64,000 nt of DNA from Streptomyces apocyni (GCF_009739465.1 NZ_WHOM01000044.1:1-64000), one strand, 5' to 3'; counted from the stretch's first letter, positions 9,258 to 17,268 are shown. Made by a program: numbers and translations. The notes: generated by a model not told the origin, from the letters alone.

Positions 9258-10780
9258 GCGACGTTCTCACCAGCGCGGACGCGGTCCACACCGCCTCCCC
9301 CACCGTGCGGCGCTTCCTGGAGCACGCGCAGGCCCACCCGCGGGCCACGGCTGTGGAGGACGAGAGCGGTGAACTGAGCTACGCCGCCCTGCTGTCGGCG
9401 GCCCGCGGTCAGGCTGACGCGCTCGCCGCGGACGGGGTGCGGCGCGGTACCCGGGTCGCGATCGAATGCGACTACGGAACCGACTACGTGGTCGCCCTGC
9501 TGGCGACCTGGCTGCTGGACGCGGTGGCGGTGCCGCTCGATCCACGGGCTCCGGCCGAACGGCGCCGCCACCAGATCCAGCAGGCGCGCTGCGGGGCGGC
9601 GGCGACGTCGCCGAACGCCGACGGCGTGGTCCGCGACGCCCTGGCCGAACTGGCCTCCGCCGCTACGGTGTCCCCAACGGCGGGTGATCATCTGGCCGGG
9701 CCCGAGCCCGCCGCGTACATCCTCTTCACCTCCGGCTCGACGGGACTGCCCAAGGGCGTGGAGATCGAGCACGGTGGTCTGCTCAACATGCTGGACTACT
9801 TCTCGGGCGCGATGCGGCTCGGGCCCGGGGACCGGATGCTCGCACACAGCAGCATCGTCTTCGATATGTCCGTCCCCGAAATGCTGGTGCCGCTCACCAG
9901 CGGCGGCGCGATCGTCGTCGCTCCACCGCGCAGCGCCCGCAACCCCGAGTTCTTCGCGCGGTGGTTGCGTGACCGGCGGGTCGACGCGGGATTCGCGACT
10001 CCGAGCCAACTGCGCTCGCTGCTGCCGTTCCTGGCGGGCGAGCGCGTCTTCCGGCACCTCGTCAGCGCGGGAGAAGCGTTGCCCGCGGTGCTCGCCGAAG
10101 AGCTGAGCGGTGTGGTGGACACGCTGTGGAACGGCTACGGTCCCACCGAGACCACGGTCTGCGGGCTGTGTGCCGAGGTGTGCCCGCCCTATCGCGACCC
10201 GCTGCCCATCGGTGTGCCGATTCCCGGACTGCGGGCTCATGTGCTGGACGAGGATCTCCGGCAGGTCCCGGACGGGACGATCGGCGAGCTCTGTCTTTCC
10301 GGGGTGGGGGTGGCCCGCGGCTACTACGGGAGTCCGGAGCTGACCGCGCGGTCCTTCTTCACCAGGCCGGACGGTGTGCGGGCCTACCGCACCGGAGACA
10401 TGGTCCGGGTCGGCCCGGGCGGTCAGTTCTCTTTTCACGGGCGTGTGGACGACCAGGTGAAGATTCGCGGGCATCGGGTGGAACTGGCGGAGATCGAGTC
10501 GGTCGCCGAGCGGGTCCCCGGCGTCACACAGGCGGTCGCCGTACTGTCCGACGCCCTGCGCGGCCGGGCCGAACTGCACCTGGCGGTGGTCGCCGAGCCC
10601 GACGGCGCGTCCGTCGGGGCCGTCGAGGCGCGCCTGCGCACCGCGCTACGCCGCGACCTGCCTGCCGCCATGCGGCCCGGCCGTCTGGTGTTCTTCGACG
10701 AACTCCCGCGCAACACCTCCGGGAAGACCAGCCGTAAGGACGTCACACGGTGGGTCGAGGCGCGCCTGCGCACCCCCTGA
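9254..10780 (+). CDS. Free-standing NRPS adenylation domain
   Basis: Activates an amino or related acid as the acyl-adenylate and loads it on a carrier protein in trans. The 508-aa protein has only the adenylate-forming fold: FTSGSTGLPKG (A3), FDMSVPEML (A4), NGYGPTET (A5), YRTGD (A7), DDQVKIRGHRVELAEIE (A8) and a C-terminal NTSGKTSRK lysine (A10). There is no carrier or condensation domain. By eye the pocket reads roughly D-M-P-A-V-A-G-V-C, which I cannot match to a known substrate; Asp is kept, so an amino acid is likely. Its ATG overlaps the stop of the PCP-C-A-PCP gene (ATGA), which suggests its partner is the orphan N-terminal PCP of that protein. Confidence 0.9.
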   Translation: MSDVLTSADAVHTASPTVRRFLEHAQAHPRATAVEDESGELSYAALLSAARGQADALAADGVRRGTRVAIECDYGTDYVVALLATWLLDAVAVPLDPRAPAERRRHQIQQARCGAAATSPNADGVVRDALAELASAATVSPTAGDHLAGPEPAAYILFTSGSTGLPKGVEIEHGGLLNMLDYFSGAMRLGPGDRMLAHSSIVFDMSVPEMLVPLTSGGAIVVAPPRSARNPEFFARWLRDRRVDAGFATPSQLRSLLPFLAGERVFRHLVSAGEALPAVLAEELSGVVDTLWNGYGPTETTVCGLCAEVCPPYRDPLPIGVPIPGLRAHVLDEDLRQVPDGTIGELCLSGVGVARGYYGSPELTARSFFTRPDGVRAYRTGDMVRVGPGGQFSFHGRVDDQVKIRGHRVELAEIESVAERVPGVTQAVAVLSDALRGRAELHLAVVAEPDGASVGAVEARLRTALRRDLPAAMRPGRLVFFDELPRNTSGKTSRKDVTRWVEARLRTP

Positions 10781-10824
10781 TCCCGCATCCCTCAGTTGAT
10801 CCCGCATTCCCGCATTCCCTCAGA
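10777..10824 (+). repeat. Short direct repeats after the A-domain stop
   Basis: The unit TGATCCCGCAT occurs twice, at the stop codon and about 19 bases later. The heptamer CCCGCAT occurs three times and CCCTCAG twice, in the 93-base gap before the MbtH gene. No hairpin or promoter could be recognised here. Confidence 0.5.
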
Positions 10825-10873
10825 TCCAGTTGGCACACGAACAGATTCCGGTGACACGAAAGGAACCCCGCCC

Positions 10874-11080
10874 ATGAGCGAGCGCACGGCTGAGGCCCAG
10901 TACACGGTGGTCTGCAACACCGAGGAGCAGTACAGCATTTGGGCCGAGGGACGGCCCGTACCCGGAGGCTGGCGGCACACCGGCGTCAGCGGCACCAAGG
11001 AGGAGTGCCTGGCACATATCGGCACGGTCTGGACGGACATGCGGCCCAAGAGCCTGCGTGTGGCCATGGGCGAGAACTGA
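10874..11080 (+). CDS. MbtH-like protein
   Basis: Small chaperone-like partner (68 aa) that binds and activates NRPS adenylation domains. It shows the full family signature: N-x-E-x-Q-Y-S-I-W near 15-23, P-x-G-W around 30-33, and W-T-D-M-R-P-x-S-L-R at 53-62, including the three conserved tryptophans (Trp23, Trp33, Trp53). The start was chosen by family length; AAAGGAA lies upstream of the ATG. The frame is open further 5' without similarity. It follows three A-domain genes on the same strand, so it probably serves one or more of them. Confidence 0.96.
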   Translation: MSERTAEAQYTVVCNTEEQYSIWAEGRPVPGGWRHTGVSGTKEECLAHIGTVWTDMRPKSLRVAMGEN

Positions 11081-11100
11081 CCTGTCTCCGGAAGTCCCGC

Positions 11101-11143
11101 GGTCCGGGGAGAGGACCGCATCCGCGGGTTCTCTCCCCGGGCC
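11101..11143 (+). terminator. GC-rich hairpin between mbtH and MFS genes
   Basis: A 13-base arm (11101-11113) pairs with 11131-11143 around a 17-base loop, with one wobble pair and no U-run. It lies 20 bases after the MbtH stop and could terminate or attenuate transcription before the exporter gene, or stabilise the 3' end of the NRPS transcript. Confidence 0.6.
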
Positions 11144-11173
11144 GCCGTCCCACCCTTCAATGGAGGCCAAGCA

Positions 11174-12436
11174 GTGTGGGCGCTACTACGCCACAACGCA
11201 CAGTTCCGTCGGATATTCGCCGGCGAAGCTGTCTCCGCCTTCGGAGACAGCGCCATGTTTCTCTCGCTCGCTATCTGGGCCAAGGACCTCACCGGCTCGG
11301 ACGCCGCCGCGGGCGCGGTCATCCTGGTCCTCACGCTTCCCGGGCTGGCCTCGCCCCTGCTCGGCCACCTCGTCGACCGGGTGCACCGCAAGCCGCTGCT
11401 GCTGTGGATGTACGCGGGAATGGCGATGCTGGTCCTGTCGCTGCTGGCCGTACGGGACTCCGGGCAGCTTTGGATCATCTACGTGGTGGCCGCCGGGTAT
11501 GGCGTGCTGGTCTCCACCCCGGCGCGCCAGGCTCTGCTGAAGGACATGCTGCCGTCGTCCGACGCGCTGGCTGCCCGGTCAGTGCTGATCTCCACCCGCG
11601 AGGGCGTTCGGATCATCTCACCGGTGGTGGGTGCGGGGCTGTACGCCGCCTACGGCGGTAACGCCCTGGCGCTGCTGAGTACGGGCACGCTGATCGCCGC
11701 GGCGGTGCTGCTGGCGTCGGTCAAGGTCGTCGAGTCCGAGCCCGAGCCCACCAGCGAGTCCTTCCGTACGTCGGTCGCGGCCGGATTCCGTTATCTGCGC
11801 GGCGTTCCCCTGCTCTACCGGCTGACGCTGGCCATGGTGATCTTCCTTGGCGGCGTCGGCATGCTGGAGGCCGCCGCGTTCGCCGCGGTCGATGAGGGAC
11901 TGGGCCAGCCAGCTGCCTTCGTGGGCGTTCTGGCGTCCGTCCAGGGCGCCGGTTCGGCGCTGGCCGGGCTGTTCGCCGGGGCGCTGGTCCGCCGCCTGGG
12001 CGATATCAAGACCAGTTGCCTGGGATACGCGGCGATCGCGGTCGGCCTGTCGCTGTGTGTCTCCCATGACGTGGCCCTGTTCATGGTGGGCGTGATCCTC
12101 ATCGGCGTGGGCCTGCCCTTCCTCTTCGTGGTGCTGGGCACCGCCTGCCACCTGTACGCCCCGGCCCGCCTTCAGGGACGGGTGAACGCCACGGTCAACA
12201 TGGCGCGGGACAGTGCCCAGACGCTGTCCCTGTTCGCGGGCGCCGTATTGATTGGCGTGCTCGACTACCGCGTCATGTACGCCCTGATGACGGTCACCAC
12301 CCTGGCCTGTGCGGTATCCCTCCTCATTCGCCCGGTCGCCGCCACGACGGTGGTCTCCTCCGTGGCGGACGAGTCCGCGCAGGGACCATCCGCCGCAGAG
12401 GCGGCGACGCAGGAGGACGCGGCACCGGGACGGTGA
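11174..12436 (+). CDS. MFS transporter, probable peptide exporter
   Basis: A 420-aa membrane protein of the major facilitator superfamily with about twelve hydrophobic segments. It has the typical loop between helices 2 and 3 (LGHLVDRVHRKPLLLW) and an A-like repeat near 260-280 (GALVRRLGDIKTS). It resembles the MFS_3/enterobactin-exporter-like group that is common in NRPS clusters. The GTG start has GGAGG seven bases upstream. The short C-terminal tail is hydrophilic and Ala/Glu/Asp-rich. Its place between mbtH and an arginine-modifying enzyme suggests self-resistance and export of the product. Confidence 0.88.
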   Translation: MWALLRHNAQFRRIFAGEAVSAFGDSAMFLSLAIWAKDLTGSDAAAGAVILVLTLPGLASPLLGHLVDRVHRKPLLLWMYAGMAMLVLSLLAVRDSGQLWIIYVVAAGYGVLVSTPARQALLKDMLPSSDALAARSVLISTREGVRIISPVVGAGLYAAYGGNALALLSTGTLIAAAVLLASVKVVESEPEPTSESFRTSVAAGFRYLRGVPLLYRLTLAMVIFLGGVGMLEAAAFAAVDEGLGQPAAFVGVLASVQGAGSALAGLFAGALVRRLGDIKTSCLGYAAIAVGLSLCVSHDVALFMVGVILIGVGLPFLFVVLGTACHLYAPARLQGRVNATVNMARDSAQTLSLFAGAVLIGVLDYRVMYALMTVTTLACAVSLLIRPVAATTVVSSVADESAQGPSAAEAATQEDAAPGR

Positions 12437-12503
12437 CCTCCGTCCGCGTCCGGTGACCTCCGTAGCTACCCGCCCCTCTTGACTGACAGAAGGAAGAAAC
12501 CCC

Positions 12504-13340
12504 GTGCCCTACACCGAACCCACGGCCCCGCAGAGCCGGAAGATGGACACCAAACGGCTGCTGATGTGCCCGCCGCGCTACTTCGAGGTCAGCTACTCCA
12601 TCAACCCCTGGATGGAGCCGGAGAAACCCTCGGACCAGGGGAGCGCGGAGGCCCAGTGGGAGCGCCTGGTCGAGCTGTACCGGGAACTCGGGCACACCGT
12701 CGAACTGATCGACCCGGTGCCCGGCCTGCCTGACATGGTGTTCGCGGCCAACGGCGGGACCGTGGTGGACGGAAAGGTCCTCGCCGCGCGCTTCCGTCAC
12801 ATGGAGCGTACGGCCGAGGGACCCGCCTATCTGTCCTGGTTCCAGGAACACGGCTACGGCGCCGTGCGCTGGCCGGAGTACATCAACGAGGGCGAGGGCG
12901 ACCTGCTGCTCGCCGGCCGTCGGCTGCTGGCCGGGACCGGATTCCGCACGGACCCGCGCGCGCACGCCGAGGCTCAGGAGTTCTTCGGGGTTCCGGTCAC
13001 CGGGCTGACGCTGGTCAACCCCCGCTTCTACCACCTGGATACCGCGCTGGCCGTACTCTCGGACGATGAGGTCATGTACCTGCCTGAGGCGTTCTCAGCA
13101 GGCAGCCAAGCCGTCCTGCGCGAGCTCTATCCGGACGCCGTCCTGGCGACATCCGAGGATGCCGACGTCTTCGGGCTGAACGCGTTCTCCGACGGTCGGC
13201 ACGTACTGCTGCCCAGCGCGGCGACCCGCCTCCACCAAGCGCTGCGCGCTCGCGGCTTCGAACCCATCGGTATCGATCTCCCCGAACTGCTGAAGGCAGG
13301 CGGCGGCACCAAGTGCTGCACCTTGGAGCTGCGCGGGTGA
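12504..13340 (+). CDS. Arginine dihydrolase / dimethylargininase-like guanidine hydrolase
   Basis: A 278-aa enzyme of the amidinotransferase/DDAH fold that hydrolyses the guanidino group of arginine or a derivative. Visible: MCPP near the N-terminus, INPWM (Asn34), MVFAANGG (Asn83), EGEGDLL (acidic substrate contacts near 129-133), FYHLD (catalytic His177) and GGGTKCC (nucleophile Cys271 or Cys272). The two asparagine motifs are, as far as I recall, those that let ArgZ/AgrE-type arginine dihydrolases go on to ornithine; plain DDAH enzymes would stop at citrulline. GTG 12504 has AGGAAG upstream; ATG at residue 14 is a possible later start. In this cluster it may supply ornithine or citrulline to an A domain (inference), but related genes also occur in primary metabolism. 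Confidence 0.82.
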   Translation: MPYTEPTAPQSRKMDTKRLLMCPPRYFEVSYSINPWMEPEKPSDQGSAEAQWERLVELYRELGHTVELIDPVPGLPDMVFAANGGTVVDGKVLAARFRHMERTAEGPAYLSWFQEHGYGAVRWPEYINEGEGDLLLAGRRLLAGTGFRTDPRAHAEAQEFFGVPVTGLTLVNPRFYHLDTALAVLSDDEVMYLPEAFSAGSQAVLRELYPDAVLATSEDADVFGLNAFSDGRHVLLPSAATRLHQALRARGFEPIGIDLPELLKAGGGTKCCTLELRG

Positions 13341-13379
13341 GTCTGTCGGGGACCTGAGGAGTCGCGGGCGGTACGGCAC

Positions 13380-13739
13380 TCACGGCTTCTTCCCTCCGTC
13401 CCCGCCGTCCGCCTCGCCTCGGCCCCGGCGCTCCGCGCTGTTGCGACGCGACCAGCGGCACACCAGCAGGACGAGGCACGCGAAGGTCAACGCCCAGACC
13501 CCCGCGAACGCGGCGATCAAGACGGGGGAAGACGTCGCGACGGCCGTCGCCAGCAAGGCGACGGCTGCCGGGACCAGCACGTACAGCGCCACACCGGGTA
13601 TCCGGTACAGGGCCCCGGTCGGCGCCGGGGCAGGCAGCATCGACCTCAGACAGCGGTCCAGAGCCGCGTCGTCCTCACGCAACTGGTCCTCGATCTGCGC
13701 CAGGAGCATCCGCTCCCGACGGGAGAGTGCCTTCGTCAT
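13380..13739 (-). CDS. DUF3040 membrane protein
   Basis: A 119-aa protein of the actinobacterial DUF3040 family. It has the N-terminal signature LSRRERMLLAQIEDQL followed by a short acidic stretch and two hydrophobic segments (about 40-65 and 68-88), then a basic, Gly-rich cytoplasmic tail. Function is unknown. ATG 13739 was chosen because GGAGG lies about ten bases upstream and the family motif begins at once. It lies 69 bases downstream of Ku and may be co-transcribed with it. Confidence 0.75.
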   Translation of the reverse strand: MTKALSRRERMLLAQIEDQLREDDAALDRCLRSMLPAPAPTGALYRIPGVALYVLVPAAVALLATAVATSSPVLIAAFAGVWALTFACLVLLVCRWSRRNSAERRGRGEADGGDGGKKP

Positions 13740-13808
13740 CGCGCATACCTCCGCCCGTACGCCCGGCTCCACCAGCCGACTCGCGCTACGACGCTGTCGG
13801 CAGCGCGC

Positions 13809-14714
13809 TCACGACGCCTTCCCGAGAGCCTCGATGAGCTCGTCCCGGTTCATCGAGGAGCGCCCGGGGATGTCGGCGTCGGCGGCGCGCTCGTAGAGCT
13901 CCTTCTTGTTGAGCCCCCGCAGGCCCTTGCTCTGCTTGCCCCCGGCCCGGTCGACGCTCTTTCGCAGTACGTCCATCAGGTCGATGACATTGGTGGCCTC
14001 CTGGGGCGGCTCGGCCTTCTCGTACGTCTCCCCCTTGCCCTTCGCCTCGACGAGCTCCAGAACGCGCTCACGGTAGGTGTCCTTGTACTCCTCCGGGTGC
14101 CATTCCATGTCGAGGGTCTCGACCAGCTCCATCGCCGTCTTGAGCTCCTTCTCAGGCAGTTCGGCCTTCTCCAGCGTGGTGGAGATCTCCTGCTTGGGGT
14201 CCCGGATTTCGTCCGCCCAGTGCAGCGTGTGGACCGCGAGTACGTCCGCTTCGGCCTTCACCGCGAGGAGGTATTCGCGGTTGCGCATCACGAACGTGGC
14301 GATCCCGGCGCGGCCGGTCCGTGCCAGCGCCTGGTGAAGCAGTTCGTACACCTTCGCGTGGCCCTCGTCCTTGGGCGCCAGCCAGTACGTCCGGTCGAAG
14401 TAGATCGGGTCGATCTCGGCCAGATCGACAAATCCACTGATCTCCAGCGCCTTCGACCGGCCGGGCGCGATCTCGTCGAGTTCGTCCGGCTCGACGACGA
14501 CGTACTCGCCGTCCGTCTCCAGCCCCTTGACGATGTCCTCCGGCGCGACCTCCTTGCCGGTGCGCTCGTTGACCCGCTTGTTACGGACCCGGTCCCCGGT
14601 CCCCCGCTCCAGCTGCCGGAAGCGGATCGTATGGCTCTCCGTCGCGCTGATCAGCTGCACGGGCAGCGAGACCAGCCCGAAGGTCAGTGCCCCGCTCCAC
14701 ACCGCGCGCGCCAT
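13809..14714 (-). CDS. ku: Ku DNA-end-binding protein with C-terminal SAP/Rho_N-like domain
   Basis: Homodimeric ring that threads onto double-strand ends and recruits LigD in bacterial non-homologous end joining. The 301-aa protein begins MARAVWSGALTFGLVSLPV, the typical Ku start, and carries the Ku core to about residue 250, including the YYVVVEPDEL-like and IDPIYFDRTYWL regions. After a linker comes a compact C-terminal motif (LNKKELYERAADADI, then GRSSMNRDELIEAL) of the SAP/Rho N-terminal type. The same motif ends the small protein at 16150-16473. The ATG has GGAGG upstream, and a SigB-like promoter box lies 23-48 bases before it. No ligD gene is in the window. Confidence 0.95.
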   Translation of the reverse strand: MARAVWSGALTFGLVSLPVQLISATESHTIRFRQLERGTGDRVRNKRVNERTGKEVAPEDIVKGLETDGEYVVVEPDELDEIAPGRSKALEISGFVDLAEIDPIYFDRTYWLAPKDEGHAKVYELLHQALARTGRAGIATFVMRNREYLLAVKAEADVLAVHTLHWADEIRDPKQEISTTLEKAELPEKELKTAMELVETLDMEWHPEEYKDTYRERVLELVEAKGKGETYEKAEPPQEATNVIDLMDVLRKSVDRAGGKQSKGLRGLNKKELYERAADADIPGRSSMNRDELIEALGKAS

Positions 14715-14736
14715 CCTCGCCACCTCCATCCTGCGA

Positions 14737-14761
14737 GTATCACGTCCGGAACGTGTCAAAC
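14737..14761 (-). promoter_or_regulatory. SigB-like promoter of ku
   Basis: On the minus strand GTTT (14761-14758), 15 bases, then TGATAC (14742-14737), 22 bases before the ku ATG. It matches the pattern in front of the pyruvate-oxidase-like remnant (17293-17269) in both boxes and in spacing. Confidence 0.6.
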
Positions 14762-14804
14762 GGCCTCCGGGCCGATAGACGAGCGCCTGTAATGTCAGGA
14801 GTTC

Positions 14805-15761
14805 TCAGGCGGTGAGCTGCGGCAGTACCTTGGTGCGGTAGAAGTCGAAGAACCCGCGCTGGTCCGGCCCGATCTGGGTGACGTACACGGTGTCGAACCC
14901 GGCCTCGGCATATGTCCTGAGTGCGGCTACGTGCTCATCGACGTCGTCGCCGCACGGGAACGCCTCGGCCACCATGTCCTCCGTGACGAGTTCACAGGCC
15001 TGCTCGAAGTGGCGTGGGGTGCGCAGTTCCTGGCCCAGCTGACCCGGGAGCCGCTCGTTCGGCCACAGTCGGTGCGCGGTGCGCACCGCCTCGTTCCGCT
15101 CGGGGCCGAAGCAGACCTTCGCTCCGCCCTGCACCGGCTTGTCACCGCCGCCGCTGCCCCGGTAGCGATCGATCAGCTCCTTGTCCGGGGCCATCGTGAT
15201 GTATCCGTCGCCGATCCGGCCAGCCAGCTCTGTGGCGATCGGCCCGAAACCCGAGATATCGATCGGGACCGGCCGCTCGGGTACGTCGTAGAGGCGGGCG
15301 TTCTCCACGGTGTAGTACGTGCCGTGGTGGTCGACTTCCTCCCCGGTGAAGAGTTCACGCATGACCTCGACCGCTTCTTCCAGCATGCCCAGGCGTGTCT
15401 TCGGAGGCGGCCACCGATCGCCGAGTACATGCTCGTTGAGGGCCTCGCCGGTGCCCACGCCGAGCCGGAAACGACCCTTGAGCAGTACCCCGGAAGTAGC
15501 CGCCGCGTGGGCGATGAGAGCCGGGTGGATGCGCATGATGGGGCAGGTGACCGCCGTTTCCACCGGTAGCCCCACCGCCTGGGACAGACTGCCGATCAGT
15601 GACCACACGAAGGGGCTGTGCCCCTGGGCATCGTTCCAGGGGTGGTAGTGGTCGGAGATCCACAGCGCCTCGAACCCCGCCTGCTCCGCCATCCGGGCCT
15701 GCTCTAGCAGGTCGGCCGGGCCGTGTTCCTCGCAGGCCAGGAAATACCCGTACGTGGTCAT
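14805..15761 (-). CDS. LLM-class F420-dependent oxidoreductase
   Basis: A 318-aa luciferase-like monooxygenase-fold protein that probably uses coenzyme F420 for hydride transfer. Start MTTYGYFLACEEHGPADLL, SDHYHPWNDAQGHSPFVW near 36-53, TAVTCPIMRIHPALIAHAAAT and the phosphate-site GRFRLGVGTGEALNEHVLG fit the group related to F420-dependent glucose-6-phosphate dehydrogenase. The actual substrate cannot be told. Its N-terminus and promoter face away from the small gene at 15899, which has its own SigB-like box. Position and promoter place it in the stress island. Confidence 0.88.
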   Translation of the reverse strand: MTTYGYFLACEEHGPADLLEQARMAEQAGFEALWISDHYHPWNDAQGHSPFVWSLIGSLSQAVGLPVETAVTCPIMRIHPALIAHAAATSGVLLKGRFRLGVGTGEALNEHVLGDRWPPPKTRLGMLEEAVEVMRELFTGEEVDHHGTYYTVENARLYDVPERPVPIDISGFGPIATELAGRIGDGYITMAPDKELIDRYRGSGGGDKPVQGGAKVCFGPERNEAVRTAHRLWPNERLPGQLGQELRTPRHFEQACELVTEDMVAEAFPCGDDVDEHVAALRTYAEAGFDTVYVTQIGPDQRGFFDFYRTKVLPQLTA

Positions 15762-15793
15762 AGCGTGCTCCCTCGCGGTTGTCCTGCTCGCGG

Positions 15794-15819
15794 GTATCCG
15801 GCGTGGGCGACGAGGAAAC
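15794..15819 (-). promoter_or_regulatory. SigB-like promoter of the F420-dependent oxidoreductase
   Basis: On the minus strand GTTT (15819-15816), 16 bases, GGATAC (15799-15794), 32 bases before the ATG. It fits the published Streptomyces SigB-type consensus G-N-N-T, 14-16 bases, GGGTAY with one mismatch in the -10 box. Confidence 0.6.
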
Positions 15820-15838
15820 CCCGCCTCCGGGCCCTGCG

Positions 15839-15863
15839 GTTTTGAACCCGCTCATGTGGTGAC
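15839..15863 (+). promoter_or_regulatory. Promoter-like box shared with the HhH-GPD gene
   Basis: GTTT, 15 bases, GGTGAC, followed by a leader that resembles the one at 19866-19914 without gaps (38 of 49 bases identical by eye, counted from the GTTT). The first box has the same form as the other SigB-like promoters here; the second deviates. It precedes the small gene at 15899. Confidence 0.5.
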
Positions 15864-15898
15864 CCACAGGTGAGCACGCGAGGGAAGGAGCGGGTGAG

Positions 15899-16099
15899 AT
15901 GTCGAGCCCCCAGGCTCCGGAGGAGCGCCGCAGCGGCAAGAGCGCGGCCACGCCACTGGAACAGGCCAAGAGCAAGGCAGGCATGGACCGCAAGGTCGGC
16001 CCCGGCGGCGCCGAGCATGAACACGGCACGGACAAGGGCCGCAAGGGTGGCGGCGAGGGCGGTGGAGTCCCGCCTGACCAGCGACCCGACCACCCCTAG
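15899..16099 (+). CDS. Small low-complexity hypothetical protein
   Basis: A 66-aa hydrophilic protein rich in Gly, Lys, Glu and Pro, with no recognisable fold or motif. It is probably disordered. ATG 15899 has GAAGGAG about eight bases upstream, and a promoter-like box ends 35 bases before it, which makes translation likely. No function can be assigned. The setting (Ku, SigB-like factor, F420 enzyme) suggests a stress-induced protein. Confidence 0.6.
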   Translation: MSSPQAPEERRSGKSAATPLEQAKSKAGMDRKVGPGGAEHEHGTDKGRKGGGEGGGVPPDQRPDHP

Positions 16100-16149
16100 A
16101 GCCCAGAGAGATGCCACGGAGATCAGCGAGAGGCGAGAGGGGCGATGAC

Positions 16150-16473
16150 ATGCCCGCTGGAGCGAGCCGCAAGCGTGAGCGGCAGTACGAGAAGATCAAG
16201 CAGAGCCAGCTGGACGCCGGACGCAGCGAGCGGAAGGCCGAACGGATCGCCGCCGCCACCGTCAACAAGGAACGCGCCCGCAGCGGCGAAGCCGAAAGTT
16301 CGAGCAAGCTGTCCCAGCGCGACATCTCGTCCGGCCGCAGGGGCGGCAAGCGCTCAGGTCAGGGGCCGGGCGGCCGGACCAAGGAGCAGCTCTACGAGGA
16401 AGCCAAGCGGCAGAACATCGAGGGCCGCTCGAAGATGAACAAGGCGGAGCTGCAGCGGGAGGTCGGTGACTGA
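16150..16473 (+). CDS. Plasmid-stabilisation-like small basic protein with Rho_N/SAP-like motif
   Basis: A 107-aa, strongly basic protein. It starts MPAGASRKRERQYEKIKQSQ, continues with VNKERARSGEAES and DISSGRRGGKRSG, and ends with TKEQLYEEAKRQNI and GRSKMNKAELQREV. This family is widespread and is usually annotated as plasmid stabilisation protein, without proven function. The C-terminal 35 residues match the tail of Ku encoded 1.4 kb away. GAGAGGGG precedes the ATG; the frame is open 13 codons further but without family similarity. Its 3' end abuts the truncated pyruvate-oxidase-like gene on the other strand. Confidence 0.8.
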   Translation: MPAGASRKRERQYEKIKQSQLDAGRSERKAERIAAATVNKERARSGEAESSSKLSQRDISSGRRGGKRSGQGPGGRTKEQLYEEAKRQNIEGRSKMNKAELQREVGD

Positions 16474-17228
16474 GCGCGCCGAACGTGGTGTGGAGGGCCG
16501 AGCAGCGCCTTCGCCACCCCCGTGCCGAGGAGCTCGGCCAGTCGCTCGACCTCGTGCCGCGCCCCGCGTGCCCCCTGACCCACGAGGATCGCGACCCGCT
16601 CGCCGGCGTTCAGCAGGTCGGCCGCCCGCTCCACATCGGCCTCGGCGGGGACCGGAGCGTAGCGGCTCAGAGACCGGCTGGACGGCACCATCTTGAACGC
16701 GTGCGTGGGCGGGCTGTACGTCAGCTCCTGTACATCCGCGGGCACGATGATCGCGGTGACCGTCGATTGGGCGTGCGCCGTCCTCATCGCCCGGTCGATG
16801 AGGTTCGGGAGCTGCTCGGGCACCATGGCCGTCTCGCAGAAGTCCGAGGCGACGTCCTTGTACAGATTCCGCAGGTCGATTTCCTGTTGGTAGGAGCCGC
16901 CCATGGCGCTGCGGTCCGTCTGGCCGACGATCGCGACGACGGGAACGTGGTCGAGTTTGGCGTCGTAGAGCCCGTTGAGCAGGTGTACGGCTCCCGGGCC
17001 CGAGGTCGCGCAGCAGACCCCGACCTTGCCGGAGAACTTGGCGTAGGCCACCGCCTCGAAGGCCGACATCTCCTCGTGCCGGGACTGGATGAACCTGGGT
17101 GGGCTCTCCGCCCGCCCCCACGCCGCGAGCAGTCCGTTGATGCCGTCGCCTGGGTAGGCGAAGACGTGTTCCACGTCCCACTCGCTCAGCCGCCGCAGGA
17201 TGTAGTCGGCAACGTTGGTCTTGCTCAT
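16392..17228 (-). pseudogene. Truncated TPP-dependent pyruvate-oxidase/acetolactate-synthase-like gene
   Basis: The first 240 residues are a clear N-terminal half of a pyruvate-oxidase-type TPP enzyme: MSKTNVADYILRRL, YPGDGINGLLAAW, SRHEEMSAFEAV with the catalytic Glu, GVCCATSGPGAVHLLNG, VVAIVGQTDRSAMGG, then the start of the central domain. After GTGVAKALLG (near 16494) similarity ends and the frame runs antisense into the neighbouring gene to a stop at 16392. The central remainder and the whole C-terminal cofactor-binding domain are missing; intact relatives have roughly 580-600 aa. A deletion joining this gene to the end of the 16150 gene is the simplest reading. The promoter and start are intact, so a dead fragment may still be expressed. 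Confidence 0.85.
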
Positions 17229-17268
17229 GGCGCATCTCCGACCGCTCGTGCGTCCGTGGCGCCGTCGG

